A stretch of DNA of 64,000 nucleotides from Bradyrhizobium algeriense (GCF_036924595.1 NZ_JAZHRV010000001.1:5642001-5706000), one strand, 5' to 3'; counted from the first letter of the stretch, positions 17,635 to 27,089 are shown. Made by a program: numbers and translations. Notes: generated by a model not told the origin, from the sequence alone.

Positions 17635-18666
17635 TCAACCGCCGTGATCGAGATCCCCCTCAGCAAGACGGGCAAGAGCGCTGCGTACCTTGCGATCGAT
17701 TTCGATCCCGTCTTGGACGAGACGCGCGCGCGTCCTGTAGCTGCGCTCTCCCGGAATGCGGATTTCCTCCACGCCCATTTGACGCGGCGTCGCTTTGATC
17801 ACGTTGATCCGGCGGGTCACCTCTCGCCGGTAGGCTTCGGTAGGCAGAAAGACTTCGGGTTTGAACACGATGAACATAAAGCCACTAATGTCGTCTGCGG
17901 GCCTCGTGGCCGCGGCCAGCGCACCAAGCGCATCCATGGCCAAGGCGAGACCAAAGCCCTTATAGCCTCCCTCAAGCCCGCCGAACGGCAGCAGCGTGCC
18001 TTGTAGGGCAGTATTGGCATCCGTTGTCGGCTGGCCACTTGGCCCGAGGGCAACCCCCTCCGGGATGGTCGCGCCGAGACGGCCCCTTAACTGCAGGTCG
18101 GTCCACATAAACGCTGAGGTGCCCATGTCAATGACAAGAGGATCGCTTGCGGTTGGAAAGCCAAAGGCGATGGGGTTCGTGCCTAGTGCCGCGCGCGTGC
18201 CGCCGAAAGGAGCCACGAGCGGCGGTATGGAGACCGTGTGAATCACCACGAACCCAGCTCGGGCAATCATTTCGCAATAATAGGCGCTACGCCCGGTCAT
18301 CCAGGTATTGGTGAAACATATGATGGCGAGGCCATTTGCCTCCGCCCGCTCAATCGCGTCCTCGGCGGCGCGGTGGGCCACGAGCATCCCAGTATTGTTG
18401 CCGCCGTCGATCATCGCCGTAAGCTGGGTCTCCCGCGACACCGCGATGGGCCGCCGGGGTTGTCGGAATTGAGGCGCGTCGACGACGTTCAAGACCTTCG
18501 GAAGGCCCGCATATTCGTAACCGCACAGCGCGGCGTCCAGCATGTGGTCCGTCATGATACGCGCATCATCATTGTCATATCCAATGCCGCGCAGCGCCGC
18601 CTCACAGCAGTTGCGCGCTTCGGCGACTGTCAGCCGAACTCGATCTTCGATTGTCCTATTGGCCAT
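17635..18666 (-). CDS. divergent Ldh_2-family oxidoreductase
   Basis: A 343-residue Ldh_2 homologue with APFGGTRAALGTNPIAF, VIDMGTSAF and the C-terminal RIPGERS segment. Unlike the paralogue at 4480, the N-terminal SHGxxR signature is replaced by YAGLPK and the SxHxG catalytic-histidine motif by NTWMTG, so at least one catalytic residue has changed. The start at 18666 gives the family's N-terminus; codons upstream are open but non-conserved. It lies 230 bp after the adenylate-forming ligase on the same strand and converges with the MobB-like gene. The reaction is unknown; an altered substrate, an imine or a non-catalytic role are possible. Confidence 0.7.
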   Translation of the reverse strand: MANRTIEDRVRLTVAEARNCCEAALRGIGYDNDDARIMTDHMLDAALCGYEYAGLPKVLNVVDAPQFRQPRRPIAVSRETQLTAMIDGGNNTGMLVAHRAAEDAIERAEANGLAIICFTNTWMTGRSAYYCEMIARAGFVVIHTVSIPPLVAPFGGTRAALGTNPIAFGFPTASDPLVIDMGTSAFMWTDLQLRGRLGATIPEGVALGPSGQPTTDANTALQGTLLPFGGLEGGYKGFGLALAMDALGALAAATRPADDISGFMFIVFKPEVFLPTEAYRREVTRRINVIKATPRQMGVEEIRIPGERSYRTRARLVQDGIEIDRKVRSALARLAEGDLDHGG

Positions 18667-18695
18667 CTCCGCGCCCCCATTGCATTCTTGATTCA

Positions 18696-18893
18696 CTAAC
18701 GCGCGATGAAGCTCGGATGAATCGTCATCGCGCTTTGCATGATCTTTTCGGAAAGCCGCTTCGCACCTTTCGGGTCCTGCTCTGGCCGATTTCGACGTAC
18801 GGCGGCGGCCGCGACTCGCGCGGCATCCTCGGCTTGAATCCTCTTCCCGCCTCGAATCCACGAGATCGCGCGAGGCAACTTGGACCCTTGCAA
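18696..18893 (-). CDS. possible small protein between ligase and Ldh_2 genes
   Basis: A 65-codon frame starting at TTG just after the ligase stop codon encodes a basic, protein-like sequence (IQAEDAARVAAAAVRRNRP, AKRLSEKIMQSA). No ribosome-binding site precedes it and I recognise no family. It could be the tail of a lost gene or a genuine small ORF; the support is weak. Confidence 0.25.
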   Translation of the reverse strand: MQGSKLPRAISWIRGGKRIQAEDAARVAAAAVRRNRPEQDPKGAKRLSEKIMQSAMTIHPSFIAR

Positions 18894-18896
18894 ATG

Positions 18897-20642
18897 TCAG
18901 ATCGTAGCCGGCTCTAGCAGCGTTGCGAACCTAGTGCGCAGTTCGCGCTTGAGCACCTTCCCAGTGACTCCCACGGGGAAATCCTCCGGACGCCGCGCCA
19001 CTTGCACCGCCGCCAACTGCTCAAGACCGACTTTCGACAAGTGCTCATTGAAGAGCGTGAGCAATTGGCCTTCCGTCGGGATCGTCGCGTCGCGCTGGGG
19101 ACGGATGATGGCAATCGGCCTTTGCCCAAACCTATTGTGGCTCGGCACTCCTACGACAGAACAGTCGAGCACGATCGCTGCGAAATCGGCCAGCAGCATT
19201 TCCTCGATCGGCAGGCTGTAAACCGCACCGAACGGGCCATCGATAACATCTACCGTGCGATCAAGATGGTAGAAGCGACCGTCCTCGTCTCGCCGAGCTA
19301 CATCCCCCGTCAACCAGTAGCCCGAGAGCCTGAACCTCTTGCTCATCTCGGGGTCGTTCCAATAGCCAGGCGTAATGGTTGGCGCCTTGAGTGCTAACAA
19401 GCCTGGCGTTCCGACAGGCTGCTCTTCGCCCGCTTCGTTGACAATGATGGCATGTTCGACCACGCCGATCGGCGACCCGATACATCGATCGTTCCGCTCA
19501 GTTTCCATGGTGAAGTACCCACCGAAGAGCGACATCCCCAATTCAGAGGAGCCGAAGCCGTCGATGAATTGCGAGCCCGGCTGCACGGCTGCCGAAGCCT
19601 CGCCGTCAGCCAGCAAGGCTGGCCTGATCAGTCCGGAGGGCCTTCGCCCCATCGTAACGAGACGACGGATATGACCGTAGTGTGCGCTGTCACCCATATT
19701 GATCCAGGTATGGACTGATGAACAGGCCTCGGTCGGCAGTGGATCAGTCGACAACTCAACGAACGTGCGAGGAAATGACAGGACCATCGTCGGCTTGAAA
19801 ACCTTCATGACGGGCTCAACGACCGTACGGCGCCAGTCGGACATGGCGATCATTGGCAGTCCCATGAGCACCGCGGTCAGGAAGTAGCTCAAACCGCCCG
19901 CGTGAGTATGCGGTACCACAGACATAAGACGATCGTAGGGCTCGGCGGGCAACCGGATCAGGCGCTGCTCCTTCCCGATCCAGAACTGCTTGTGCCCGGC
20001 CATGGTTGGCTTCGGGATGCCCGTGGTCCCCGACGAGTGAACGAGTGCAACGATATCATCGTCCGCGTGAGACACGGGAAACGGTGACGGAAGCACCCTT
20101 TCTCCGCCCTGATAGGCGTGCAGCTCCGACACTGCCGAAATGAATCGAGGACGATAATTTGGATTGTTGCGGAAGGTGGCTTTGAAGGCGGTTGGGTCGT
20201 CACACACAAGCCCGACCGCGCCCACGAGTTGGAGATAGCCGCACGCCGGGGCGACTGCCATGCCATTGTTGATTAAGGCGGCGATCGCGCCCAGGGCCGA
20301 AAGCGCGAGGAACTGAAACATTGGTTCAACGCCCTCGCTCACATATATGCCGACGACGTCGCCTTTCCCGACGCCGTTGGCGTGATACCACGCCGCGTAC
20401 CGGTCGCGTATCGCGACAAGGTCGTCGAGACTATAGGCCGTCAGAATCACGTGGCCATGTGCGTCGAAGCTATGCTTGAAGATCAACGGCACACTATGGT
20501 TCGGGTTGAGCCGAACGGCCCAATCCAGGAAGTTACCTGCGCCGAGGGAGCGCTCTTCTATCATCCGGCGTCGTACAGCCATAGGCGCGATCGGCGTCGG
20601 CTCAGTCGTCGTCGGACCATTCACAAATGACTCGGATGCCAC
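18897..20642 (-). CDS. stand-alone adenylate-forming (acyl/aryl-CoA synthetase-like) ligase
   Basis: A 581-residue ANL-superfamily enzyme with all core motifs: phosphate loop LVHSSGTTGIPKP, GFGSSELGMS, LTGDVARRDEDGRFYHLDR, and the C-terminal catalytic lysine in VTGKVLKREL. It would activate a carboxylate as an acyl-AMP and pass it to CoA, an amine or a carrier; no carrier protein is visible in the window. The GTG at 20642 is chosen because GGAGTGT lies six bases before it, exactly as at the aminotransferase gene, and because the preceding ATG frame (to 20672) lies in the conserved duplicated leader. It is transcribed divergently from the EamA gene. Confidence 0.8.
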   Translation of the reverse strand: MASESFVNGPTTTEPTPIAPMAVRRRMIEERSLGAGNFLDWAVRLNPNHSVPLIFKHSFDAHGHVILTAYSLDDLVAIRDRYAAWYHANGVGKGDVVGIYVSEGVEPMFQFLALSALGAIAALINNGMAVAPACGYLQLVGAVGLVCDDPTAFKATFRNNPNYRPRFISAVSELHAYQGGERVLPSPFPVSHADDDIVALVHSSGTTGIPKPTMAGHKQFWIGKEQRLIRLPAEPYDRLMSVVPHTHAGGLSYFLTAVLMGLPMIAMSDWRRTVVEPVMKVFKPTMVLSFPRTFVELSTDPLPTEACSSVHTWINMGDSAHYGHIRRLVTMGRRPSGLIRPALLADGEASAAVQPGSQFIDGFGSSELGMSLFGGYFTMETERNDRCIGSPIGVVEHAIIVNEAGEEQPVGTPGLLALKAPTITPGYWNDPEMSKRFRLSGYWLTGDVARRDEDGRFYHLDRTVDVIDGPFGAVYSLPIEEMLLADFAAIVLDCSVVGVPSHNRFGQRPIAIIRPQRDATIPTEGQLLTLFNEHLSKVGLEQLAAVQVARRPEDFPVGVTGKVLKRELRTRFATLLEPATI

Positions 20643-20869
20643 TGCACACTCCATCGATTGGACGAACTTCATCAGCGAAACAAGGGTGGCATCCTTAAGT
20701 TGCCGTATTGTGTCAGAAACCGTTTAACACGAAAATGGTGGAAAGTCCACGCGGCCTTGTGGTCGCGAGCGCAGTCAACGTGAGGTCAATATTTCGATGC
20801 CCGAAAACGCGCTTCAACCACTGTACCTGATCGCAATTGAGCCACAGGACATTCACGATCAGCATCTTG
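20643..20869 (-). promoter_or_regulatory. duplicated promoter/5'UTR, copy A (ligase gene)
   Basis: This stretch closely matches 27090-27315 upstream of the aminotransferase gene, in the same orientation and with nearly the same spacing. Shared blocks on the minus strand include TTTTCGTG-TAAACG, TGACACAATA, and the end GGAGTGT followed by six bases and GTG. A 16-bp identity (20854-20869) marks the far end. The pattern fits a common promoter with operator and leader. I cannot assign the binding protein; no known nod box, tts box or Pho box is evident. Confidence 0.65.
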
Positions 20870-21278
20870 TATTGACCCAACAAGTGAAGTCGGGCCGCTC
20901 ATGGCTTGCCGCCACTGGGAAGCTGCCTGAATTTGTCCGACCGAGGTCATGACACCGCAGATCGCGATCTCTGAGATACGGAGCGATCTTCACTTTGCAC
21001 GTGACGGCGATCAAGTTCGACCCAACGCAGCGCTTACGAGCCACACGCCGGGATAAGGTTTACAGGGCAGGCGGACAGATTGGCCGAATAGACCAGATTA
21101 TTATTTGCAGATTGCCCGCGCCGGCAAAGCTGCAAAGTATCCTCTTTCGAGCTTCGCGATGCCATGATTAGCCTGCTTGACGATGACAGTGCCTCACCCC
21201 GAACCGTGGCAACTCGCATGTGGCCGCCATTGTCTATCGGGTCTAACCTGGCGACGCATGGCATAGAGAGTCAATTCC
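20870..21278. other. intergenic region upstream of the EamA gene
   Basis: About 400 bp between the duplicated leader and the EamA start. No protein family or RNA gene was recognised; it presumably carries the EamA promoter. Confidence 0.35.
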
Positions 21279-22187
21279 TTGTCGACACCATCAACCTCCG
21301 AATACGTGCGTGGCTCGCTGTACGGCCTTGCGACCGTGAGCATCTGGGTATCATGGATCGTGGCCGCACGGCTGGGGCTCAGGACAAGCCTCACCGCCTG
21401 GGACATCACGGCCATTCGTTGCGGCGTCTCCGGCCTGATCTTGCTGCCGTTTCTGCTTAAGGTGGGCGTTCCCGCTAGACGACTGGGAGGATTGGGGCTC
21501 GCGGCGATCGTGCTGGGCGGCGGGGCACCGATGGTGTTGGTTTCCTACGCGGGCCTACAATTCGCGCCGGCGGCCCACGCAGCATCGCTATTTACCGCCC
21601 TCATACCGCTACTTGTTGCAATCTTGGCCGCTGTCGTGCTTGGCGAGAGCTTCACCGTTGCAAAGCAGATAGGGCTTGCCTTGATCGTTATTGGTGCCTT
21701 TGTCATCGTCGGTGGCGCAGGCGGCACGATCGGATCGCCGCAGAACATTGGCCACGCCCTGTTCATCAGTGCAGCCATGTTGTGGGCCTGCTATACCGTC
21801 GCCATGCGGAAAGCGAGATTGGAAGGACTTCACGCTGCGGCTATTGCGGCGGTCGGATCATTGATAACTTTCGTACCAGCGTACGCCATCATTTCCGGGG
21901 TCAGTCTGTTCAACGCGCCCTGGCGCGACATTGCTTTGCAAGCCCTTGTTCAAGGATTTCTCACGCCCATTATCTCGTACTGGCTTTACGGACGCGCGGT
22001 CAGCATTCTTGGCGCGTCGAGCGGTTCGGCGTTTGCGGCCCTGAGCCCGGCCATGACGGCAATCGTGTCTATCCCGCTCCTCGGCGAATGGCCAGCAACG
22101 AGTGACTGGATCGCGATACTTTTGATTTCGGGCGGTGTCTACGTTGCAAGTGGAGGCTTGGCCTCGGCCCGACGAGCCGGACACTGA
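21279..22187 (+). CDS. EamA/DMT family transporter
   Basis: A 302-residue ten-segment drug/metabolite transporter with the two EamA halves: LRTSLTAWDITAIRCGVSGL and LGESFTVAKQIGLALIVIGA in the first, and the duplicated WLYGRAVSILGASSGSAFAAL / LLGEWPATSDWIAILLISGG in the second. It opens at TTG after an AGAGAG purine run. It converges with the amine-oxidase operon and diverges from the ligase gene, so it sits in the middle of the 17.6-27.1 kb locus and is the only transporter there. Export of the product is a reasonable guess. Confidence 0.8.
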   Translation: MSTPSTSEYVRGSLYGLATVSIWVSWIVAARLGLRTSLTAWDITAIRCGVSGLILLPFLLKVGVPARRLGGLGLAAIVLGGGAPMVLVSYAGLQFAPAAHAASLFTALIPLLVAILAAVVLGESFTVAKQIGLALIVIGAFVIVGGAGGTIGSPQNIGHALFISAAMLWACYTVAMRKARLEGLHAAAIAAVGSLITFVPAYAIISGVSLFNAPWRDIALQALVQGFLTPIISYWLYGRAVSILGASSGSAFAALSPAMTAIVSIPLLGEWPATSDWIAILLISGGVYVASGGLASARRAGH

Positions 22188-22250
22188 GCAGCTTCTCAAC
22201 AGCGAGAGCATGTAAGATTGCCATAATCAACCATTCTTGCAAAAGCGACT

Positions 22251-23594
22251 TCACGATGATCTCTCATACTCCTTGGCGTCGATCCGGCGGTAATGCAGCA
22301 AGGCGAGAGGTGAAACCCAGCGAATGAAGGTCTGGGCTAGAAGGGGAGCCGGCGAGGAGAAGGGCAACGCGATCTTTTCAAGGGGCACACCGATCGAAGC
22401 CTTCGCCAGTTCCCGGCCTACGGCTATAGAAAGCGCCACCGCCCGGCCATTGCAACCGGCCCAGGCAAATGCGTTGGGCCCGATCGAGTGGAATCGCGGA
22501 AAGCGATCTGGAGTCATTCCGATCCGGCCGTTCCAGACAAACTCGATCTTCAGTCCGCGCGTCTGGGGCCACATCCTTTCCAGCCGGGACGAGATCAGCA
22601 GTTTCAGGCGCGACGGCCGGTCGACCGGGTTGACCACCGCGCCGCCGCTGATCAAACGGTGGTCCGCGTCGTATCTCGCGAAGTGAAGGTCCCCGCGAGT
22701 GTCTGACATTGCCAGACGGGTGGGAAGAATGGAGCGGCGGACCGTTTCGGGCAGCGGCTCGGTTGCGGCCAGCCAGGAAGTCACGGGAACGATCTCGCGT
22801 GCGACGTCCGGCAGCAGCGTTTTTGAGATGGCATCGGTGTAGGCGTTGGTCGCGACGATGAGGCTTTTCGCCCGAACTTCCCCGCGAGTTGTTGTCACGT
22901 GCCAGCAATCGGCCTCACGGTCGAGGGACAACGCCGGGGTTTGCGCATATATGCGACCGCCGGCATCTGACGTGGCTTTAGCCATCGCGCGCACGAGCGC
23001 AAGCGGATTGACGATACCGCCGCTGTTGTTGAGAAGCCCGCCGAACCACATTTCCGATCCGATTGCATGCCTCGTCTGCCCGCGGTCCAACACCTCGACC
23101 CGGGCACCCCATTTTCGCCATTGCGCGGCGCGCCGCTCGATGAGGACCATGCGGCCAGGAGTGTGCGCAGGCTGAAGCCAACCGCTCTGCTCGGCTTGGC
23201 GGTCGAGCCCGAAGGTGCTGGCTATTTCGAACAGGCCGTCGGCACAATCGCGCAACAAGGCCACGAAACGTTCACCGCTCGCCCCATAGTTACGAATGAT
23301 GTCGTCAGGATCAGGTCGCGTTAGCGTCGGAATGACGAGCCCACTGTTACGGCCCGAGGCGCCTGCACCAGGTTCTTGGGCCTCTAGGATCGTCGCCTCG
23401 ACGCCTTGCTGACGCAGCATCATGGCGGCAGATAACCCGGTGAATCCAGCTCCTATGATAAGCACATCAGTCTTTATTGTGCCGACCAATTGCGGGAAAT
23501 CGACCCCCGCCGGCGTCACGGTCTGCCAAAGCGGCTCAGTACAGCCCTTGCCCGTGTATGGCGCGACTCCGCAGAGGCCCAGCCGCGTACGCAT
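22251..23594 (-). CDS. FAD-dependent amine/amino-acid oxidase (DAO, PuuB-like)
   Basis: A 447-residue DAO-family flavoprotein. The dinucleotide-binding VLIIGAGFTGLSAAMML is near residue 45, followed by EAQEPGAGASGRNSG, the signature of the PuuB/OrdL gamma-glutamylputrescine oxidase group; FAWAGCNGRAVALS closes the FAD site. Such enzymes oxidise secondary or primary amines to imines or aldehydes with release of H2O2. Its ATG begins one base after the stop of the PaiB gene, a coupled arrangement. It is the fourth gene of the aminotransferase operon and could oxidise the diamine intermediate. Confidence 0.8.
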   Translation of the reverse strand: MRTRLGLCGVAPYTGKGCTEPLWQTVTPAGVDFPQLVGTIKTDVLIIGAGFTGLSAAMMLRQQGVEATILEAQEPGAGASGRNSGLVIPTLTRPDPDDIIRNYGASGERFVALLRDCADGLFEIASTFGLDRQAEQSGWLQPAHTPGRMVLIERRAAQWRKWGARVEVLDRGQTRHAIGSEMWFGGLLNNSGGIVNPLALVRAMAKATSDAGGRIYAQTPALSLDREADCWHVTTTRGEVRAKSLIVATNAYTDAISKTLLPDVAREIVPVTSWLAATEPLPETVRRSILPTRLAMSDTRGDLHFARYDADHRLISGGAVVNPVDRPSRLKLLISSRLERMWPQTRGLKIEFVWNGRIGMTPDRFPRFHSIGPNAFAWAGCNGRAVALSIAVGRELAKASIGVPLEKIALPFSSPAPLLAQTFIRWVSPLALLHYRRIDAKEYERSS

Positions 23595-23595
23595 G

Positions 23596-24333
23596 CTACC
23601 GATCGAGCCCTTGTGAAACGTCGAATCCAGCCACCGCGGTGTCGGGATTGGTACTACCGACGTCCTCAGTACTGGTCATCGCCGACCCGTACGCCGTGGG
23701 CGGCAGCGCTTCGTCCACCTTCGGCTTCCGGCCGAATGACAAGTCTTCCACCAATGGTCGCGCCGAAAGGCCTACCCGCTCCACCAGATGCGCCGTGGCG
23801 GCGTCGCGATCGGCAGGACTCTTTTCTTGGGAGAGCTTGAAGCGACCTTCCATTTGCTCGATCTCGACGAGAATCCGGCCGATGAGAGGGGCAAGCGTGC
23901 GAACACGCGAATCCTCCTTGTCGAGCACCCAGCCATCTTCGTGGCGCTCCGACTCCTGCGCTAGGCGCGCAATGTCGTCCAAGATGCCCAATCCTGGTAT
24001 CTCAACTTGGCAGCGCCCCTCCACATGCACTGCGACGTAATTCCAGGTCGGCAACTGGCGCGTCACATAGACGCTCGGAGAGATGTACGCGTTGGGCGCC
24101 TGAAAGACGACGTAGACCGAAGCTCCGTCGAGGTCGGCAAGCTGGGGGTTGTTGCGGTCCATGTGACCACGCAGCCGCCAGCTTCCGCCAACCCCTTGCT
24201 CGACCACGAACGGAATATGGCTTGCGCGGAATTGCCCGTCAGCACGGCTGACAATGAGCCCGAGCGGATATGCCTTAATAACGGGGATCACGCGTTCAGG
24301 ATCGTCCTCGCGATAGTTCGGATAGTGATACAT
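23596..24333 (-). CDS. PaiB/FMN_bind_2 family protein
   Basis: The 245-residue product begins MYHYPNYREDDPE and has LIVSRADGQFRASHIPFVV, RQLPTWNYVAVH and MEGRFKLSQEKS, the signatures of the split-barrel FMN-binding family that includes Bacillus PaiB, often labelled a negative transcription regulator. Many members bind FMN and may be enzymes. It lies eight bases after the N-monooxygenase gene and one base before the DAO gene, so it is a true operon member; a direct flavin-dependent step in the pathway is as likely as regulation. Confidence 0.75.
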   Translation of the reverse strand: MYHYPNYREDDPERVIPVIKAYPLGLIVSRADGQFRASHIPFVVEQGVGGSWRLRGHMDRNNPQLADLDGASVYVVFQAPNAYISPSVYVTRQLPTWNYVAVHVEGRCQVEIPGLGILDDIARLAQESERHEDGWVLDKEDSRVRTLAPLIGRILVEIEQMEGRFKLSQEKSPADRDAATAHLVERVGLSARPLVEDLSFGRKPKVDEALPPTAYGSAMTSTEDVGSTNPDTAVAGFDVSQGLDR

Positions 24334-24341
24334 GGCTGACC

Positions 24342-25658
24342 CTAAGAGGCTTGCGGGAGCGATGATTGATTTTCTAGCGCGGCTTCGAGCGACGCGGCAA
24401 TCAAGTCGCTTCGCAGCGACAGAAGGCTGAAGGAGCCGGCGTCACCCATGCCGTGGCTCGTTTCGCACAATCCGTTGAGAAAGACGGGAGGAACCGGAGG
24501 ATCGGAGCGCTTCGGGTGCAGTCGGTAGTCGCGCGCGACCTGCAGCACACCGGCATGATCGGTCAGCAGGCGGCCAGCAAGGGAGGCTAGGATGGGCGGA
24601 AAACGTTCTTGCGCCGCTCCCGGTCCGAGATTGCGGAAGCCGGTCGCAAGGATCACGATGTCGGCATGCAGCTCGCTCTGCTCATGCCGGTGGACCTCCT
24701 CAAGACTAAGCCGCAAACCACTTATGACGTCACCAGCCGACACGATCGTGGTATTAGTCAGGATCCGAACTCTCTCTACGCCGTCCAGCTTCTGTTCGTA
24801 GATCGTAAGATACAATTTTCGAATGACGTCACTATCCGCCGAGGAATAGTTAGTCCGCTTCAGCTGCTCGTCAATCAGGGCCTTGCTTGCGGGCGACGCT
24901 TCGAAATAATAGTCCACATGGCCCGGGAAGTAGACACGATCGCTGAACGGGCTGGTGTCCTTGAGCGCAAAGCCAAAGCTACGCTGAACGCTGACGATGT
25001 CCGCTTCTGGGAATCGGGCCGATAGATCGAGGATCAACTCCACCGCACTCTGGCTGCCGCCAACAACGCAAATGGTTCCCGGCACGCCATGATGTCGCCG
25101 GTACTTTTCAAGCGCCGGAAGATAGCGTGTGAGATGAAATACGCGCTCGCTTTCCAACCCTTCGAACGCTGGCGGCACGAGCGGCGTTCGCCCCGGCGCG
25201 ACGACAAGGCTACGCGCCCGATAGACCTCGCCACTTGAGGTCGAGATCACATATTGCGCTTCGCCGCATCTGCTCTCGATCTTGATGTCAGTCACGGTGC
25301 GGCCATAGTGAACCCAGCGGTCGAAATGCCGCGCAACCCATGTCACATATTGCGCATACTCCTTGCGCAGCGGGAACTCGACTCCGAGATTGAGATACTC
25401 GAACAAGCGACCATGCTTGTGGAGGAAGTTCGTGAACGAGTATCGGCTCAGGGGGTTGCGCGGCGTGACTAGATCCCGCAGCGGGTTGTTTTGAATGTCC
25501 GAACCGCTCAACAACATCGCGGGCTGCCAAGCAGGAGCGTCCATCATTTCAAGAAATGCGACCGAGCGACGCGTGCGACGCTCCTCCAGCGCGGCCGAGA
25601 GAGCAATATTTGCGGGCCCGAATCCGATGCCGACAATGTCGAATGCAGCTTGTGTCAT
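24342..25658 (-). CDS. L-lysine/L-ornithine N-monooxygenase (SidA/IucD/PvdA/RhbE family)
   Basis: A 438-residue class B N-hydroxylating flavoprotein. The FAD motif is atypical but clear, VGIGFGPANIALSAALEE at residues 10-27; the NADPH site is CVVGGSQSAVELILDL near residue 205; the C-terminal LATGFRN closes the substrate pocket. The family hydroxylates the side-chain amine of lysine, ornithine or related diamines using NADPH and O2, usually for hydroxamate siderophores. No siderophore synthetase (IucA/IucC or NRPS) is present here, so the N-hydroxy product must go elsewhere. It is the second gene of the operon, 159 bp after the aminotransferase. Confidence 0.85.
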   Translation of the reverse strand: MTQAAFDIVGIGFGPANIALSAALEERRTRRSVAFLEMMDAPAWQPAMLLSGSDIQNNPLRDLVTPRNPLSRYSFTNFLHKHGRLFEYLNLGVEFPLRKEYAQYVTWVARHFDRWVHYGRTVTDIKIESRCGEAQYVISTSSGEVYRARSLVVAPGRTPLVPPAFEGLESERVFHLTRYLPALEKYRRHHGVPGTICVVGGSQSAVELILDLSARFPEADIVSVQRSFGFALKDTSPFSDRVYFPGHVDYYFEASPASKALIDEQLKRTNYSSADSDVIRKLYLTIYEQKLDGVERVRILTNTTIVSAGDVISGLRLSLEEVHRHEQSELHADIVILATGFRNLGPGAAQERFPPILASLAGRLLTDHAGVLQVARDYRLHPKRSDPPVPPVFLNGLCETSHGMGDAGSFSLLSLRSDLIAASLEAALENQSSLPQAS

Positions 25659-25817
25659 TGATGCTGACTCAGCTCTTGGTTACCGTGCGACATGGGATGG
25701 CCGCCGGAAGGAGAGGATTTACTCGTCTCGGGCGGGCCGGCGACGATTATTCAGTGCAAGCTGGGGCCTGACGACGGGCTTCGTCGGACAGGAGACGAAA
25801 TTGAGAAAACGAGCGTT

Positions 25818-27089
25818 TCAGACTGCGACTTCGAGTCGAGTGGAAACGATTTCATCCAATGCAGCGCACCTGACCCTCTCCAAGCCGTCGCTAAGGGCTG
25901 GCTCCGGTATCGTCAGCGGGGGCATGATCTTCAAGACTTCGTCCCATGGACCGCATGTTTCGACGATAACACCAGCAGCAAGTGCCCGACGCGCAACGGC
26001 TCGGGCAAAGCTACGATCCTGCCATGCGACGCCCTGAAGCATCCCGACGCCGCGAACCGCACCTCCCGTCGCTTGCGCGATCTCTCGCAGCCGCTCGCAC
26101 ATCAGCTTGCCCTTGCTCTCGATCGATTGCTCAAGCGAAGCATCGCGCCATTGGGACAAAGCCTCCGCGCCCGCCACAAACGCTAGATTGTTGCCACGGA
26201 ACGTTCCGTTGTGTTGTCCTGGCTCCCAGACATCGTGTTCTGGACGCATCAGCACGAGAGCCATCGGGAGGCCCAACCCGCCGATTGATTTAGCAAGGCA
26301 GACGATGTCGGGATATAGGTCGGCTCGCTCGAAGCTGAAGAAGGGGCCGGTTCGTCCGCAACCTGTTTGAATTTCGTCGACGATCAAGAGCGCGTTGTGC
26401 CGCCGCGCAAGATCCTGCAAACCACGAAGCCACTCGACGCGTGCTTCATTCAGCCCGCCCTCGGCCTGAAGCGTTTCCACGATAAAGGCGGCAGGCGCAT
26501 CGAAACCGCTGCCGGGATCATTCAGCGCTTGGTCGAGGTAGGCGAGCGTGTCGACGCTCGGGCCGAGATAGCCATCGAAAGGAAATCTGTCCACCCCGAC
26601 GAAAGGCATGCCGGCGCCGCTCCGCTTGCGTCGCGCGCTAGAAACGGCGAGCGCGCCGAGCGACATGCCGTGAAAGCTATTGGTGAAGCTGACAACATTG
26701 GTTCGGGAGGTTACGCGCCGCGCGAGCTTGAGCGCCGCCTCGATGGCGTTCGTTCCGGTCGGACCAGTGAACTGCATGCGATAATCAAGGCCGCGTGGCG
26801 CAAGAATCGTCTCCTGAAACTCGCGGATGAAATTCCGCTTCGCGTCAGTGTAGAGATCTAGCGAATGTAGGACTCCATCCGCTTGCATATATTCGATAAC
26901 GGCCTGTTTCAGTGCGGGATTGTTGTGCCCATAATTGAGAGCGCCTGCACCGGCAAGAAAGTCGATATAAGAGTGGCCGTTTTCGTCTGTTAGCAAATGA
27001 CCCGACGCAGTCCGAAATACGATAGGAATGTCGCGAGAATAAGAGCGAACTTGCGATTCGTGTTGTTCAAAGATTGTTTGAGACCCCAC
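25818..27089 (-). CDS. class III diaminobutyrate-2-oxoglutarate-type aminotransferase
   Basis: About 423 residues, closely EctB-like: FEQHESQVRSYSR at the N-terminus, GAGALNYGHNNP, FTGPTGTNAIEAALKLARR, DEIQTGCGRTG with the cofactor aspartate, and LAKSIGGLGLPM with the PLP lysine. EctB/RhbA enzymes make L-2,4-diaminobutyrate from aspartate semialdehyde, using glutamate as amino donor. The GTG at 27089 is preferred to the ATG at 27122: GGGAG lies six bases before it, the resulting N-terminus matches EctB, and the upstream codons belong to the duplicated leader. No EctA or EctC gene is nearby, so ectoine is not the product. Confidence 0.85.
   Translation of the reverse strand: MGSQTIFEQHESQVRSYSRDIPIVFRTASGHLLTDENGHSYIDFLAGAGALNYGHNNPALKQAVIEYMQADGVLHSLDLYTDAKRNFIREFQETILAPRGLDYRMQFTGPTGTNAIEAALKLARRVTSRTNVVSFTNSFHGMSLGALAVSSARRKRSGAGMPFVGVDRFPFDGYLGPSVDTLAYLDQALNDPGSGFDAPAAFIVETLQAEGGLNEARVEWLRGLQDLARRHNALLIVDEIQTGCGRTGPFFSFERADLYPDIVCLAKSIGGLGLPMALVLMRPEHDVWEPGQHNGTFRGNNLAFVAGAEALSQWRDASLEQSIESKGKLMCERLREIAQATGGAVRGVGMLQGVAWQDRSFARAVARRALAAGVIVETCGPWDEVLKIMPPLTIPEPALSDGLERVRCAALDEIVSTRLEVAV

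Noticed and set aside
24342-27089. Complete hydroxamate siderophore or ectoine cluster
   Set aside because: No NIS synthetase, NRPS, acyltransferase, EctA or EctC and no TonB receptor is present in the window; only single enzymes match those pathways.
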